Source of the DNA: Acanthococcus lagerstroemiae
Taxonomy: Eukaryota; Arthropoda; Insecta; Hemiptera; Eriococcidae
Assembly: GCA_031841125.1 (NCBI GenBank)
Contig: CM063109.1
Span: 26,259,321-26,323,320, forward strand
Direction: 5' to 3'
Length of the DNA: 64,000 nucleotides
Each line of letters opens with the position of its first letter. Within the stretch, counting starts at the first letter, position 1. The notes under the pieces are model-generated. The model was given only the letters and a program-made list of their open reading frames with translations. It did not search any database and was not told the DNA's origin. This document shows, piece by piece, positions 33,901 to 45,207 of this stretch. Position numbers and translations under genes: made by a program.

Positions 33901-36069
33901 TGGTTATCTGGGTGCGGCTGGGATGACCTAGTTCCCACTGCCATTAGTACCCGCTGGCTCCACTATCGCTCCATTCTTCGCGACCAGCGGTACTCCATAC
34001 CTCGTCTTGTAACCCTGCAACACTGCACTTTTGAGCTACACGGATTCTCTGACGCCTCCAACAAAGCGTATGCAGCCTGCATATATGTCCGGTCTGAATC
34101 TGGAGCAACCGGCATCAAAACTCAGCTACTGTGCGCCAAGACACGTGTAGCACCCCTCAAAACAGTATGCATACCTCGCCTAGAACTGTGTGGCGCTGTT
34201 TTGCTGTCGCGTCTGCTTCATAAAGTGATGTCGGCACTCCGCTTTACGCCTACCGCCATTTATTTGTGGACTGACTCCACAGTCACCCTCGCCTGGCTAT
34301 AGCAACCTCCTTCAAAATGGAAGACCTTCGTGGCGAACCGTGTGGGGGAAGTGCAAGAGCTGACCAAGTCCGCGTTGTGGCGCCATGTACCCGGAACGCA
34401 GAATCCAGCTGACATCGCTTCTCGCGGTTGCCTGCCCCATCAGGTACCCGAAAACCTATGGTGGCGGGGCCCCGCCTTCCTATGTGAGACACCCGATCGA
34501 TGGCCAGTGCGCCAAACCGAAATCTGTTCTCAAGCTGAGAAAGAGAGAGCCAAACCTAATGCACTAAGCTGTATTATTGCCTCTCAAAGCAACCCAGAAT
34601 CAGAATTATTCTCTCGCTTCGCCACTCACACTCGATTAATCCGCATTGCAGCGTATTGCCTTCGCTTCAAAGACAACACACGCACCATACGCGCGCATCG
34701 GCGTTCCGATCTTCTCTCGACAGAAGAACTACAACGAGCAGAAATTGGTCTGCTACGAGCAATTCAACTCCAGCGATTTCCCGGTGATTACACTCGCCTA
34801 TCCGAAAAGGGCAGCGTTGCCAAGACCAGTAACCTGCTTTCGCTGAGCCCATTCATCGATCACAGTGGTCTGATCCGCATCGGTGGTCGCCTGGCAAATG
34901 CAGATCTACCATTTGACCAACGTCACCCAATCCTTCTGCCTTCAAAGCACGCCTTTGTCACGCTTCTGGTGCAGAAACACCATGTCAGGCTCTTACACGC
35001 GGGTGCCCAATCCACGATGTCTGCAATCCGGCTGCGATACTGGGTACTCGGTGGAAGGAGCCAAATAAAACGCATTGTCCGAGAATGCGTTACTTGCCGC
35101 AAAGTGAACGCCCGTACATGTAAGCAGTTGATGGGAGACCTCCCACCAGCTCGGGTCACTGGAGTTCACGCATTTGCTGAGATCGGCGTGGACTTTGCAG
35201 GCCCCTTCATGATTCGCAAAACAGGCCCACGTGTGCGTACCACCTTTAAAGCGTACATGTGCCTCTTTGTATGCCTACAAACGAACGCCGTTCACCTGGA
35301 GGCTTGCCTCAGCCTCTCCGCTGACGATTTCATCGCCACCCTCAGTCGCTTTGTCAGTAGGCGAGGTCGCCCCTCCGTTCTCCATTCTGATAATGGGACG
35401 AATTTTAGGGGGGCTGAAGCCGAGCTGAAGCAGATGTTGGAATCAGAACCGCTCCGCTATTTCCTCACTGAGGAGGGATTAAAATGGAAATTCATTCCAC
35501 CATCCGCTCCCCATTTTGGCGGTGTCTGGGAAGCTAACGTGAAGGTAGCCAAGCGACATCTGGCTAAGGTCATTGGTAATACTCAACTTTCCTATGAGCA
35601 GTTTGAAACTTTGCTTGTCCGAGTTGAGGCGTGCATGAACTCACGGCCGCTGTGCCCGGACCCTGACGATCCGAACGAGTATTCTACCATCACCCCCGGT
35701 CACTTCCTGATCGGACGCCCGATTCAAGCTCTACCAGAGCCCGTCGATGACTCCCGTGAGCCCATGAGCACCCTTCGTCGTTGGCGCCTTACCCAAAGAC
35801 TTGTAGCTGACTTCTGGACTGCCTGGTCCGACAACTATCTTGCATCGCTGCAGACCCGAGCTAAGTGGAAGACCAAGTCAAGAAATCTCCAACCCGGGGA
35901 CATCGTAGCTATCCACAGGGAACTTCTGCCGCCTACAAAATGGGCCATCGGCCGTGTAGAAGTTTGCCACCCGGGCAAAGATGGCTCTGTCCGCGTAGTG
36001 GATGTCAGAACGGCAACTGGAATGCTACGTCGTCCTATCCACAAATTAGTACTACTTTTGTCCGAGTAA
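30916..36069 (+). pseudogene. BEL/Pao gag-pol polyprotein with two in-frame TAG stops
   Basis: The single frame spans 1717 codons. In order it shows a coiled N-terminal gag region, a DUF1759-type gag domain (IPKFSGRIEDW, about residues 125-270) and two zinc knuckles (about 343-400). A DUF1758-type aspartic protease follows (LFDPGSQ, near 470), then reverse transcriptase with FYVDD near 871 and RNase H (HGFSDASNKAYA). The integrase has an HHCC zinc finger, the DDE residues of VDFAGPF, LHSDNGTNF and GGVWEAN near 1424, 1490 and 1537, and a C-terminal DUF5641-like part. TAG stops at 33634-33636 and 34300-34302 split it into 906, 222 and 588-codon blocks. Each is one substitution away from a sense codon. 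Otherwise all catalytic residues look intact. It would encode the particle, polymerase and integrase of the element. Confidence 0.93.
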
Positions 36070-36310
36070 CGTTCATCCGGCGCGATGTACTATATTTGTT
36101 TTATTCTGTATAGTTAATTATCCGTTTGCGTTATTTATCCTAATGCTAGCCTTATTCTGTATAGCTTATTATCCATACATTTTATGTATCCCAATGTTGT
36201 TAATCTGCATCACTAATAGTAGATATTTTATTAATTGTATTTCCAATTTAGTATTGATCCTTTCCATTCCATCCCATTTTCCTCCATTCTTTCTCTTGAA
36301 GTAAGTACTT

Positions 36311-36322
36311 CAAGGGGGGGAG
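36311..36322 (+). promoter_or_regulatory. Polypurine tract
   Basis: CAAGGGGGGGAG lies just before the 3' LTR, the expected plus-strand primer. Confidence 0.75.
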
Positions 36323-36324
36323 TA

Positions 36325-36670
36325 TGTTCACGACGATTCCACAATCTCTCCCATTTCTGAGCCTTTGAAACCGTCTTCTGCCTTTTTATCCTTTTCACTC
36401 GATTTTAAAACTGCATTCCTTCTCTGTTGTCCTTTCTTTCTCTCTTTTCTCTTTCCCTCTCGTTGGCTCACATCCGTCGTTGTTAATATTGCTTTTAGGT
36501 TTTTAGTCGGTTTTTTTCTCTCCCTTTTGTGTATAAACGTATTATACGATCGTACAGGCGATTCCTGCGATCAGGTTTTTTAGAAAGTAAATAGTCTACT
36601 AATAAACAGTGTCCGATGAACATTGCTTTTTTCTCGCGCTTACGCGTTTACTAGTTTCCACCCTCAAACA
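36325..36670 (+). repeat. 3' LTR of the BEL/Pao element
   Basis: It is a direct copy of the 5' LTR, starting TGTTCACGACG and ending CCCTCAAACA, and is followed by the TGCAT duplication. Confidence 0.9.
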
Positions 36671-36675
36671 TGCAT

Positions 36676-37829
36676 TCCCATTCAGTTGTAAATAGCTGTT
36701 TCATAATTTTTTTTTCGAAGTACTTCTTCAAAGTTTTTCCCAAAGTCTTATCACTCGTGAATGTAAAATATTGAACTTTTGATAAATCACACAAAAAACA
36801 GAATGAGAAAGAATGGTAAAAGTAAGAACGGCAAGATTCTTATCAAAAGATTGTCAGTTTTTACATTTTGTGAAGTAATAGCTTGCCTCCTAATTTCTTT
36901 CTTTGAAGAAAAGAAATTTTGTCTATCACATCAATCACCGCCAGCGGTAATTAGCAAATTTTTATTTCTGTTCAAGAAAATATTGTTTTTAACTGTATTT
37001 AAGCGAGTCCCTCTTCATTCTTTTGTGATATTTATTGTAATAGTTCAAATTAAGTTGTCATGTCAATCTTATTCGAATCAGTTTATCTTATACGTGTACA
37101 ATTCACCATTTCTGAAGTTCAGCATAAATATGGTTGTTACTTACTCATAAATATTCAATTTTCTTACTTCCATGCAAATTATTCTTAGTTTCTAACATGG
37201 ATGTGAAAATTTGAAGATGGTCGATCAAATTGAGAATTATAAAATGTGAGCCTGGAATTTCAGTTGAGTATTGGTAAAGTAAATCTGAATTAGGTTTTTT
37301 TGGATGAATAGTGGTATATTAAATGTGAGCCAGATTTTTTCCCAAGCAGCTGCAGAGCACCAAAGTGTTCCATAGGTAGTCGGTTAGGAGAAAAACTAAC
37401 ATTTCAATAATTAATTTCATCACATAATATTCATCTAGACGAAGCTAACGGTCTTCTTTTCAAACAAAATCCGTACGAGTGTATACGTGATGTTTTATGA
37501 AAGAGAGAACGGGTTGTTGAAGTGGTCGAATTCATTGTTTTTTTGATTGAAAACATGCGTTGAATAGGGTGAAAAAAATGAAGAATCAGGGACTTAGGTA
37601 AAAGTTAGAAAAAATGAATATGCAGAGCTTAGTTCACCAAAGGTGAAATATGCAGAGCTTAGTTCAACTTTGCCGAGCTAATTAATGAGAAATTGATACA
37701 ATAATTCATAAATTTTGTGACTTGACTAGATGAAAAATTATGAGAAAATGGTTTGATTTTGCTTTAAAAATTGGTAAATATTCTTTGTTAACTTTTAATG
37801 AAATTATGGGATCCTTACAAGTGATAAAA
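36676..37829. other. AT-rich DNA, original downstream region of the five-exon gene
   Basis: The stretch beyond the BEL element should hold the original 3' UTR of the gene at 27463. A 123-codon frame (36779-37150) is AT-rich with hydrophobic runs and no motif; I do not call it. A 21-bp phrase ATATGCAGAGCTTAGTTCAMC occurs twice, near 37618 and 37648. Confidence 0.5.
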
Positions 37830-37973
37830 CTGTCTGTCAGAAATAAAGCTGTCATAATCGAAAGAAGATTTCCGACTATCAAAGGAATACCGTCAAATAT
37901 TCCAAGTTTGAAAGCAAGAGAAAGAAGTATTTTGTGGAGGGTATCAATGTGGAAGCAGATTTTGTCGCATCGC
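37830..37973 (+). pseudogene. Partial second copy of the last exon of the five-exon gene
   Basis: The 144 bases match 30004-30147 with six differences by my count, about 96%. They encode [20 protein letters not shown] and the following block. The match starts abruptly inside the exon without its splice acceptor and is cut by the assembly gap at 37974. It may be a partial tandem duplication, a misassembled second haplotype, or one end of a longer paralogue hidden in the gap. Confidence 0.8.
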
Positions 37974-38473
37974 NNNNNNNNNNNNNNNNNNNNNNNNNNN
38001 NNNNNNNNNNNNNNNNNNNNNNNNNNNNNNNNNNNNNNNNNNNNNNNNNNNNNNNNNNNNNNNNNNNNNNNNNNNNNNNNNNNNNNNNNNNNNNNNNNNN
38101 NNNNNNNNNNNNNNNNNNNNNNNNNNNNNNNNNNNNNNNNNNNNNNNNNNNNNNNNNNNNNNNNNNNNNNNNNNNNNNNNNNNNNNNNNNNNNNNNNNNN
38201 NNNNNNNNNNNNNNNNNNNNNNNNNNNNNNNNNNNNNNNNNNNNNNNNNNNNNNNNNNNNNNNNNNNNNNNNNNNNNNNNNNNNNNNNNNNNNNNNNNNN
38301 NNNNNNNNNNNNNNNNNNNNNNNNNNNNNNNNNNNNNNNNNNNNNNNNNNNNNNNNNNNNNNNNNNNNNNNNNNNNNNNNNNNNNNNNNNNNNNNNNNNN
38401 NNNNNNNNNNNNNNNNNNNNNNNNNNNNNNNNNNNNNNNNNNNNNNNNNNNNNNNNNNNNNNNNNNNNNNNNN
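37974..38473. other. Assembly gap, 500 N
   Basis: Exactly 500 N, a conventional placeholder, so the true gap size is unknown. Frames crossing it are meaningless. Confidence 0.99.
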
Positions 38474-39509
38474 TGGATGGGTCGCCTTGGGCAGAGTAGG
38501 ATGAAGCTGAGAATTATCGCGGGATGAATGCAATCGGGTCGCTTTCCATGCAGTGTGGTCATATTTTCTGTAGTAGAGGTAGAAGTAGCGCCTGTCGCAG
38601 ATGCTGATACGTTATCTGTAACAAAGTATGGCGTTGCGCGGCATATGGTTAGACTGATCGAGGGATGATAGTAGGTTTTTGGATGCATGAACAGTCCCGG
38701 ATGAAAGTGGATTATTATGGTCCCATTAAGACGAAGCACGCCATCTGATCACAAGGCGTTGCATACTGCTGCCTATATTTTATTAATGGAATTAAGAAAA
38801 ACATGCCATGTAGAATGTGATCGTGTCATTAATCCCTAATTTTATCGAGTGGCCAAAAATAACAATTACAGCGCAGGTAGCTCACACAATTGGAAGATCC
38901 GACATTTGATTCTACATAACCTTTGTAACACAATATGGAGGCTTAAACCGCATTAAAACGCGATTAAAATTCTGTGGATCATAATGCATTATTAAGACCC
39001 GATACAATCACATTTGTCACCGGTAGAAATTCCAGTCATTCTTTATCTTAATATTATATTTTTTTTCATTTTGTCTTTTAGTGTGTCTTTTTGTCTCTAT
39101 TGGTAATCAAGTCCGTTTAAATTTCCCATTAAGAAAGCAGATTATTTTCAAAAATTGAATTTATAGTTGAATAAACGTTTGTTTTTTTTTTTAAATTAGA
39201 GAAATTTAATTTTTTTTCCTCCGAGTCCTTAGTAATTATATTTCAGAGATAATAAAAAATTTTGGTTCGTCTTTAATAAAACCAAAATAGGTCCAAATTG
39301 AATTGAAGAAATACAAAATTAAACAGTAACCAAGAAGCTAAGGATTTTCATAATATTGACTTCTTTTATATTCTCGACCATTATGTTCGTACTTCTCTCG
39401 TCGTATTGGAGCCATAATATGATGTTCAGAATGTTCTGACAGTATACACTACTCGTTCCGATGCCTGTGTTCATCAATGGTGTGTTCAAGTAAAATAAGA
39501 CATAGTTGC
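38474..39509. other. DNA right of the gap, an unclear minus-strand frame
   Basis: On the minus strand a frame open from about 38739 into the gap starts MLRLNGTIIIHFHPGLFM and is His/Thr/Ser-rich, without known motif. From about 38760 on, the DNA is AT-rich and empty, with T runs at 39060 and 39180. Confidence 0.35.
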
Positions 39510-39513
39510 ATAT

Positions 39514-41266
39514 CAACGCTTTGGTTTGCAAACCTCGTAAGTCCAGGTTTTTCTAGAATTCACTTGTAAGTGGTTTGCAGATGTAAAAAAATCGAGGAAT
39601 CTGATTTTGTAAACGTCGTAAGTCGTGGAAACAGTCTAGCGCTCCAAACGGACAAAGAAAAAAATCACGTAAGTCGGGCAGAAAAATATTTCATTTTGAA
39701 ATCCATGTAAGTCCGACATACACGGTTTTCATTCTCAATCAAATCAGCTGTAATGCGACTTACGAGTATTTTTAAGTAATACAGTGATAAGATTTTGTTG
39801 ACCGTATTTTCGTTCATTATCGGTGCAACCGGCAAGAGCACATTTTTTTAAACAATGGAGGAGTGGAAGCCTGGTTCACGCTTTCAACGCAATGATAATA
39901 AAAATGGATCACAATTTGAACAAATTTGAACACAAATTGTCATTTTGATAATTTGTATTCAATTTTTGTTTCATCTTTGTTACCATGTTTGAAAGTATGT
40001 ATTGGGCTTAATTCATCAGTAAATTTTGAGAAAAAATGCGATTTGAGGTTGATGCATGAAAATGCCTTGGCCAGGTTTCTGTTGACAGGGTTACATGTGT
40101 AGTCTGTTTTGACCAGGGATGGCAAACGAAACCGTTTTTTTCCCGTTTCGTTATTTCATTTCAATATTTTTGACAAAAATCAATCGTTATTTCGTTATTT
40201 CATTTCGTTTGTTTGCCATCCCTGCTATTTACTGAACTCACCCTGACTCAACTCACCCGGGAAAAGAAATGAAATTTCGATTACAGTAGGCTCGGCTACT
40301 AGTACCCGACCCTAGAAAGTGGTTCCAATAGGCTCAGCTACTAGTAGCCGATCCTAAAAATTACAAATCAGAAAACTAGGGATGGCAAACGAAACTTTTT
40401 TTTTTCCGTTTCGTTATTTCGTTTCGTTTCGCTTGCCATCCCTGGTTTTGACACCTCATGTGTTCTGCTATATTTTTACCTGTCATTCAGTGCGGTAAAA
40501 TATCACAGAACAGGTGACATCTGTAGGGTGGTATTTTTTTTCAAGTTTTTTCTACAGTTCCTGATTTTATATTATACTTACTCTTGTTTTTCTTTTTCTA
40601 TTTACCGAATTAATGAATATTATAAGTAGGTATTATTAAATTTACACCTACTTCCCGTGAATCTCTGTGTTACGTTTTATACTTTTGGACAGAATGAGTG
40701 ATAATTATATTATATAATCAGTTTTTAATTCATTAAAATTATTTTAATGTTATTTTTCGAGGAAATCACAAAATTAAAGCAGGTTAATTTGTTTTGAATC
40801 TGATGGGAAAAACTTGTAACTCCTTGTGAAACCTTAACAAATCACGTAAGTCGAACAACATTGAAAATGAAATACTTGTAAGTCCTTAAAATAAAAAGGA
40901 AAATATCGTATGTCCCGTAACAATAACATTGCAAAACTCGTAACTCCTTTCAATGGGTGAGAAAACCACGTATGTCGAGTACTTGTAAAAATTGCAATAC
41001 TCGTAAGTCTGTGAAATTACTTAGTAAACCATGTAAGTTGAATGCAGGTACAATGAAACTCGCGTAAGTCGGTTAAAATCGTTGTTTTGCTCTACCAGTT
41101 CATTGTATTCCTTGCCCAATACCTCCACCAGGTGACGCTATCTCTCGGCAAGCCGCTCGTATGAATTACAAGCTGTTAGCGCTCAGTATGAATTTTTAAA
41201 ACATTTTTTTCGTTTTCTGCACAATTCACGATTCTGGACTTACGAGGTTTGCAAACCAAAGCGTCG
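39514..41266. mobile_element. 1.75-kb DNA element with 30-bp inverted ends and CGTAAGTC motifs
   Basis: The left end at 39514 reads CAACGCTTTGGTTTGCAAAC, continuing CTCGTAAGTCCAG. The right end is its inverted copy with one mismatch (CGACGCTTTGG...). ATAT flanks both ends and could be a 4-bp target duplication or part of the ends. Inside, words of the type CGTAAGTCS recur about fifteen times (39530-39720 and 40810-41075), almost all in the same orientation. There is no transposase frame. The element holds a nested hAT MITE at 40114-40444. Superfamily is not recognised. Confidence 0.8.
40114..40444. mobile_element. hAT MITE, 331 bp, nested and itself composite
   Basis: It begins CAGGGATGGCAAACGAAAC and ends in the inverted GTTTCGCTTGCCATCCCTG. 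It is bordered by the exact 8-bp duplication GTTTTGAC (40106-40113 and 40445-40452), so it is a hAT element. An extra inverted end pair lies inside: CCATCCCTG at 40216-40224 and CTAGGGATGGCAAACGAAAC at 40376. Between these inner ends is a spacer with two ATAGGCTCAGCTACTAGTA-like phrases. It may be two palindromic MITEs that now move as one. Confidence 0.88.
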
Positions 41267-41270
41267 ATAT

Positions 41271-42534
41271 TATGCCGGAAAAAATTAGAACCAATAACAA
41301 ACACAGAGTAGCGAATCCTACATAAAAGTGCATCCGAAGTGCACGCTGTAATGCCGCATCAGAATTATGTACACACCTTTCTCATCTCACTCGTCATTCA
41401 CGTACATGAATGAAAATTGTTTCCCTATTTTTGTACCAAAATTTCATTATACTACAGTCTGTTTCACAAAATAAATGCCCGAGATCATCGTGTATAGTTC
41501 AATAAACAAACGCACTGATCTGTGCATTCTTTACAGGCGTATTATATACTTGATCAGAGTTGAATGTCCTATGTATCCACCAAAGTTTTCAGTTTCCTTT
41601 TGAACTTTTCAGTATACTAGAATAAGGCTTCTTGAGAAATAACAGGTTCTGCGGCAAACAAACGACGAGCACTTTCGTGAATTTTGTTTAAATTTTTCAC
41701 TAATAACTCGAGCATTTCTTTCGTAACACAGGCTATATACTATACATTTTTCATTGATATAATTCTCACTTTTCAGACTCTGTGAATCATAACCCTTTCA
41801 ATAACAGATGTATGATTGTAAAAACAGTGGGAGTATATGTAGCCTGAAATATGCCAATAATATAAATAAGACACACGTTACATACCTTTCAAACTGACAA
41901 CGATGTAATTAATACGTTGTGTGGCGAATACTCCCGCTAGTAATCGTTTACTCCGTAGCAGTTTTTGGAGCCAGAATAGAAACAATTCACTTCAATACCG
42001 CGCTGTGTTCCAACGCCCAACTCGATCTGTGAACGATATGAACCAATGTTACTTACATTCAGATACGACTTATGGTATCAACTGTACATAAACTCACTAC
42101 TACACTCTTGTTATATACTCGTTCTATCTTTGATGCGCGTTGTATATAAACGAGGAAACGATTTCACGAAATTCTACTGTATAGTTACCATAAAAGACGT
42201 ATTACATACCATAAGCAGCGGCAGTCATTAGCAGAAACAGAATTCTAACTTTCGCATGCCACCGCCGTTGCATAATATGGTAGACTGGTGTGTATATGCA
42301 TTTCATATACTCGATTCGTCGAAAAATTAAATTCTAATTTGAACTGAAGTTGATAAATCACTAACAATATTAACGTAGTATACTAACCACATTCACGTCT
42401 ATTCTCAGTCGTGGTCTGAATACATCCTCGCACAGCAACATACACGATAAGGTACATATGAAAAGCAAATGTAACTCTCCGATCGTAACATCGTATTAAT
42501 GTAATTTCCTCATTAATAATTCAATATGACATTA
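41271..42534. other. Noncoding DNA before the Helitron array
   Basis: AT-rich sequence without motifs or repeats that I can define. The 61-codon frame at 42046 is not supported. The base before the first Helitron is A, as expected for insertion between A and T. Confidence 0.5.
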
Positions 42535-44780
42535 TCTATATTATAAAATCCAACTTCAACTCCCTGAATGATTGAATGTGTCGATCGCATAGCATAAACA
42601 AACTTTTTTTTGGCTTTTGTATTGAAGCGAGGCCGAAGGCCGAGCTAGGTTTGTTTTGGCTTTTGGCTGTGTGGAATTTAATGCGAGGCCGGAGGCCGAG
42701 CTATGATTAGTTTTGTTTTTGTCGATAATTATTATCGTGCAATAATCATGATGATTGATGAAGTTTTGGCAAATGGCTTATTAGTTATTAATATTTCCTA
42801 TCGAGAATATAATTTACTTGAGACAGAAGTAAATATTTAGTTTCAGTTTCACACGTTTTCTTCTGTATGCTGTACGCCTGGGAAATCTGTGAAAGGTAAG
42901 TAAAGTTGGTAATTATTTTGAAGAGAATTTACTATTAGCTACTGCAAATTACGCGACGTTAGGCGAGGGTACCGACTTTGTTTTTTCATGTAAATATGCG
43001 TCAAGGTTTGCTCTTTGCAATAATAAATACATCAGTTTCCCCAAAATATTCATCCATAATGCCACAATTGTTGAAAAAAGCGTTCGATGAGTCAACTAAC
43101 AACCTGTGGCCGTACATTTACAGCTCTATTCATTTGTTGGAAGGATAACATTTGAAATAGCCGATTTACTCAAATGTTCCTTGTCGTTTGTTGCAGAGTA
43201 ACTGTATCCATCCTCTGTTAGCACGTCATTGTTGAGTTCTTTTCTGGTGAGTTAACGCTGTTACAATTTAATGTTTATGTTTACTTTGTTGTTGGGAGAA
43301 TAAGCTGCTTCTTTCGAATGTTCATTTTCATTTGTTACAATAATGTAACAGCACCCTGTCATCGTTTATTATCCTTCAGTGAAGAGTAAGACATTAGTGG
43401 CTTACAGTTATTTTAGTTTTATCGACTTACCCTTGGATCTGGTGAGTTTAGAAGCGCAGAAAATGTGTTAATCAACAAAATTACTATCAATAGAAGACAA
43501 TATCCCAGTTGAAACGATGAGCATGAACATTCGTATTTATTTGCCTACTTCAAAGATAAGGGAAACGTTCGATGCAGCAAATGATTCTGACCCTTTAGTC
43601 TCCTTCGGTGTAAGATACTGTAACCCATTAGTTACTCACTATATGTGGAAAAAATACGTATCATTACACTGTTAGTTGTTTTCTGTTTTCATAAATTCGT
43701 GATTGCAACAGAATGAGTATGAACAGTCATGTTCTTACAGATGAAAAGAACCCTGCATGCCATAAAGAATTTCTGATATAAATTAAGTTTTGCATTTCTT
43801 TGTTTCAGAATCTAATTGGCTCAACTATCGACGTTTGATTTTCCTGGTGCTACTATCTGATTTTTGTCTTTCACGAGAGCTGCAGAATACCAAGGAATAG
43901 TATAGTTTCAGTGCCGAGTGAGGACCAAAAATACTTCTAATGATTGATGATCATCATCGCAAAATTGTACTGGTATTTGTTACAACGTTTCCTTATTAGC
44001 CAGTGATGTGCTTCTTGGTTTCAATGTTTCGTTTCACTGGGTATTTTGTTTCATTTTTATTGTTATTGTTGTAATTTCAGTTGATTTCATTGAAAAAAAC
44101 TAGTGAACCCGCTTATTTCTCTTGTATTATATTTTTATAGGGAGGCTCATATTTCATTTTGCTTCGTTATGTCATGTCTCTTCATAATTTCAGTTTGTTT
44201 TTAATTAGGTACTATTTGTTTCTTTAAAACAAGTATTTTGTGATCTATAATTACATAGGTACTTTCTTTTTGGCATTATTAATGTTACAATTCTGTAAGA
44301 TCCATTCACTTTGTGTTCCGAATTTCAATACATTTTCACATTATCTGAAATTTTAAATTTATTTTTCAGCAGTTCAAATTGAATGATGTGTTTTCAAAGC
44401 TAAACTGTGCCTCAGTGATGACCAAATACTTCTGAATGATTGGAAAACATCGCAAATTAATTGTATTGATATTTAGTAGGACGTTTCTATATCAGCCAGT
44501 GCTTTGTTTTGTTTCTATGTTTCGCTTCAGTGGGTATTTAGGTAGTTTCCATTCTCCGGAGTATTTTGATGTTATTGTTATAAATTCGTTTAGTTTCATT
44601 AAAAAAAAAAAAAAAGTAGTATTTTTACACGGAGGCTCACATTTTAATTTGCTTCGTTATGTCATTTCTTTTCATAATTTCAAGTTTGTATTTAATTCGG
44701 TACCTACTTTTGGTACCCTTAAAACAATTTTCACTTTGTGAGCTATAATTACACGCTCTCTTGTTGGCATTATTATTGTT

Positions 44781-45101
44781 ATGAATGCTGTAAAATCCAT
44801 GCACGTTGTGTTCCGAATTTCATTACATTTTCGTGTTAGGTATTTGAATTTTTTAATTTATATGTCGCCGGTTAGAATTGAAAAATGTATTTTCAAAGCT
44901 AAACTATGCCTCAGTGCGATCTGGGAGAAATCAGGAGCAGTAATTCATGCCTATTGTAATGTGAAAGGAAAAGTTGAAAAAAGAAGAGAGAGAAGCCTAT
45001 TGAAAGATATTGTGAGACACAGTGATATGCCGCGTATGAGCCCTCTTATGTTTCAAGTCCGTAACGCTGAAGGTTTTGCTGAGAAGTATGTCCGCAAATA
45101 G
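44781..45101 (+). CDS. Small ORF in Helitron copy 1, possible captured gene piece
   Basis: The ATG-started 106-aa frame ends ...SLLKDIVRHSDMPRMSPLMF and a QVRNAEGFAEKYVRK tail. The same frame occurs in copy 2 at 48255, where a 16-base repeat insertion breaks it after KVEKRRERS. The C-terminal half is compositionally more protein-like than the first half, so only that part may be true coding DNA, perhaps an exon that starts downstream of an acceptor. No family is recognised. Helitrons often carry host exons. Confidence 0.3.
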   Translation: MNAVKSMHVVFRISLHFRVRYLNFLIYMSPVRIEKCIFKAKLCLSAIWEKSGAVIHAYCNVKGKVEKRRERSLLKDIVRHSDMPRMSPLMFQVRNAEGFAEKYVRK

Positions 45102-45207
45102 ATAGTGTTCTACGGTCCAAGGAAAATGTAAACAATTATATACTTTTTTTTAAATTGAATTTACCATAAGAGAAGATAGTATTCGCTATTTTGCAAATTT
45201 TTCAGAA

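Larger units (their letters stand above)
30447..36670 (+). mobile_element. Complete BEL/Pao LTR retrotransposon, 6.2 kb
   Basis: Two direct LTRs (30447-30794 and 36325-36670) begin TGTTCACG and end CCCTCAAAYA. They are flanked by the 5-bp duplication TGCAT. A primer binding site follows the left LTR and a G-rich purine tract precedes the right LTR. One long gag-pol frame fills the interior. My hand comparison of the LTRs gives about 13 substitutions and 2 one-base gaps over about 347 bases, near 4%, so the insertion is moderately young. It sits in the 3' UTR of the five-exon gene, 8 bases past the stop codon and in the same orientation. Confidence 0.95.

Noticed and set aside
37706..38739. 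Frames of about 200-290 codons
   Set aside because: They consist mainly of the 500 N gap.
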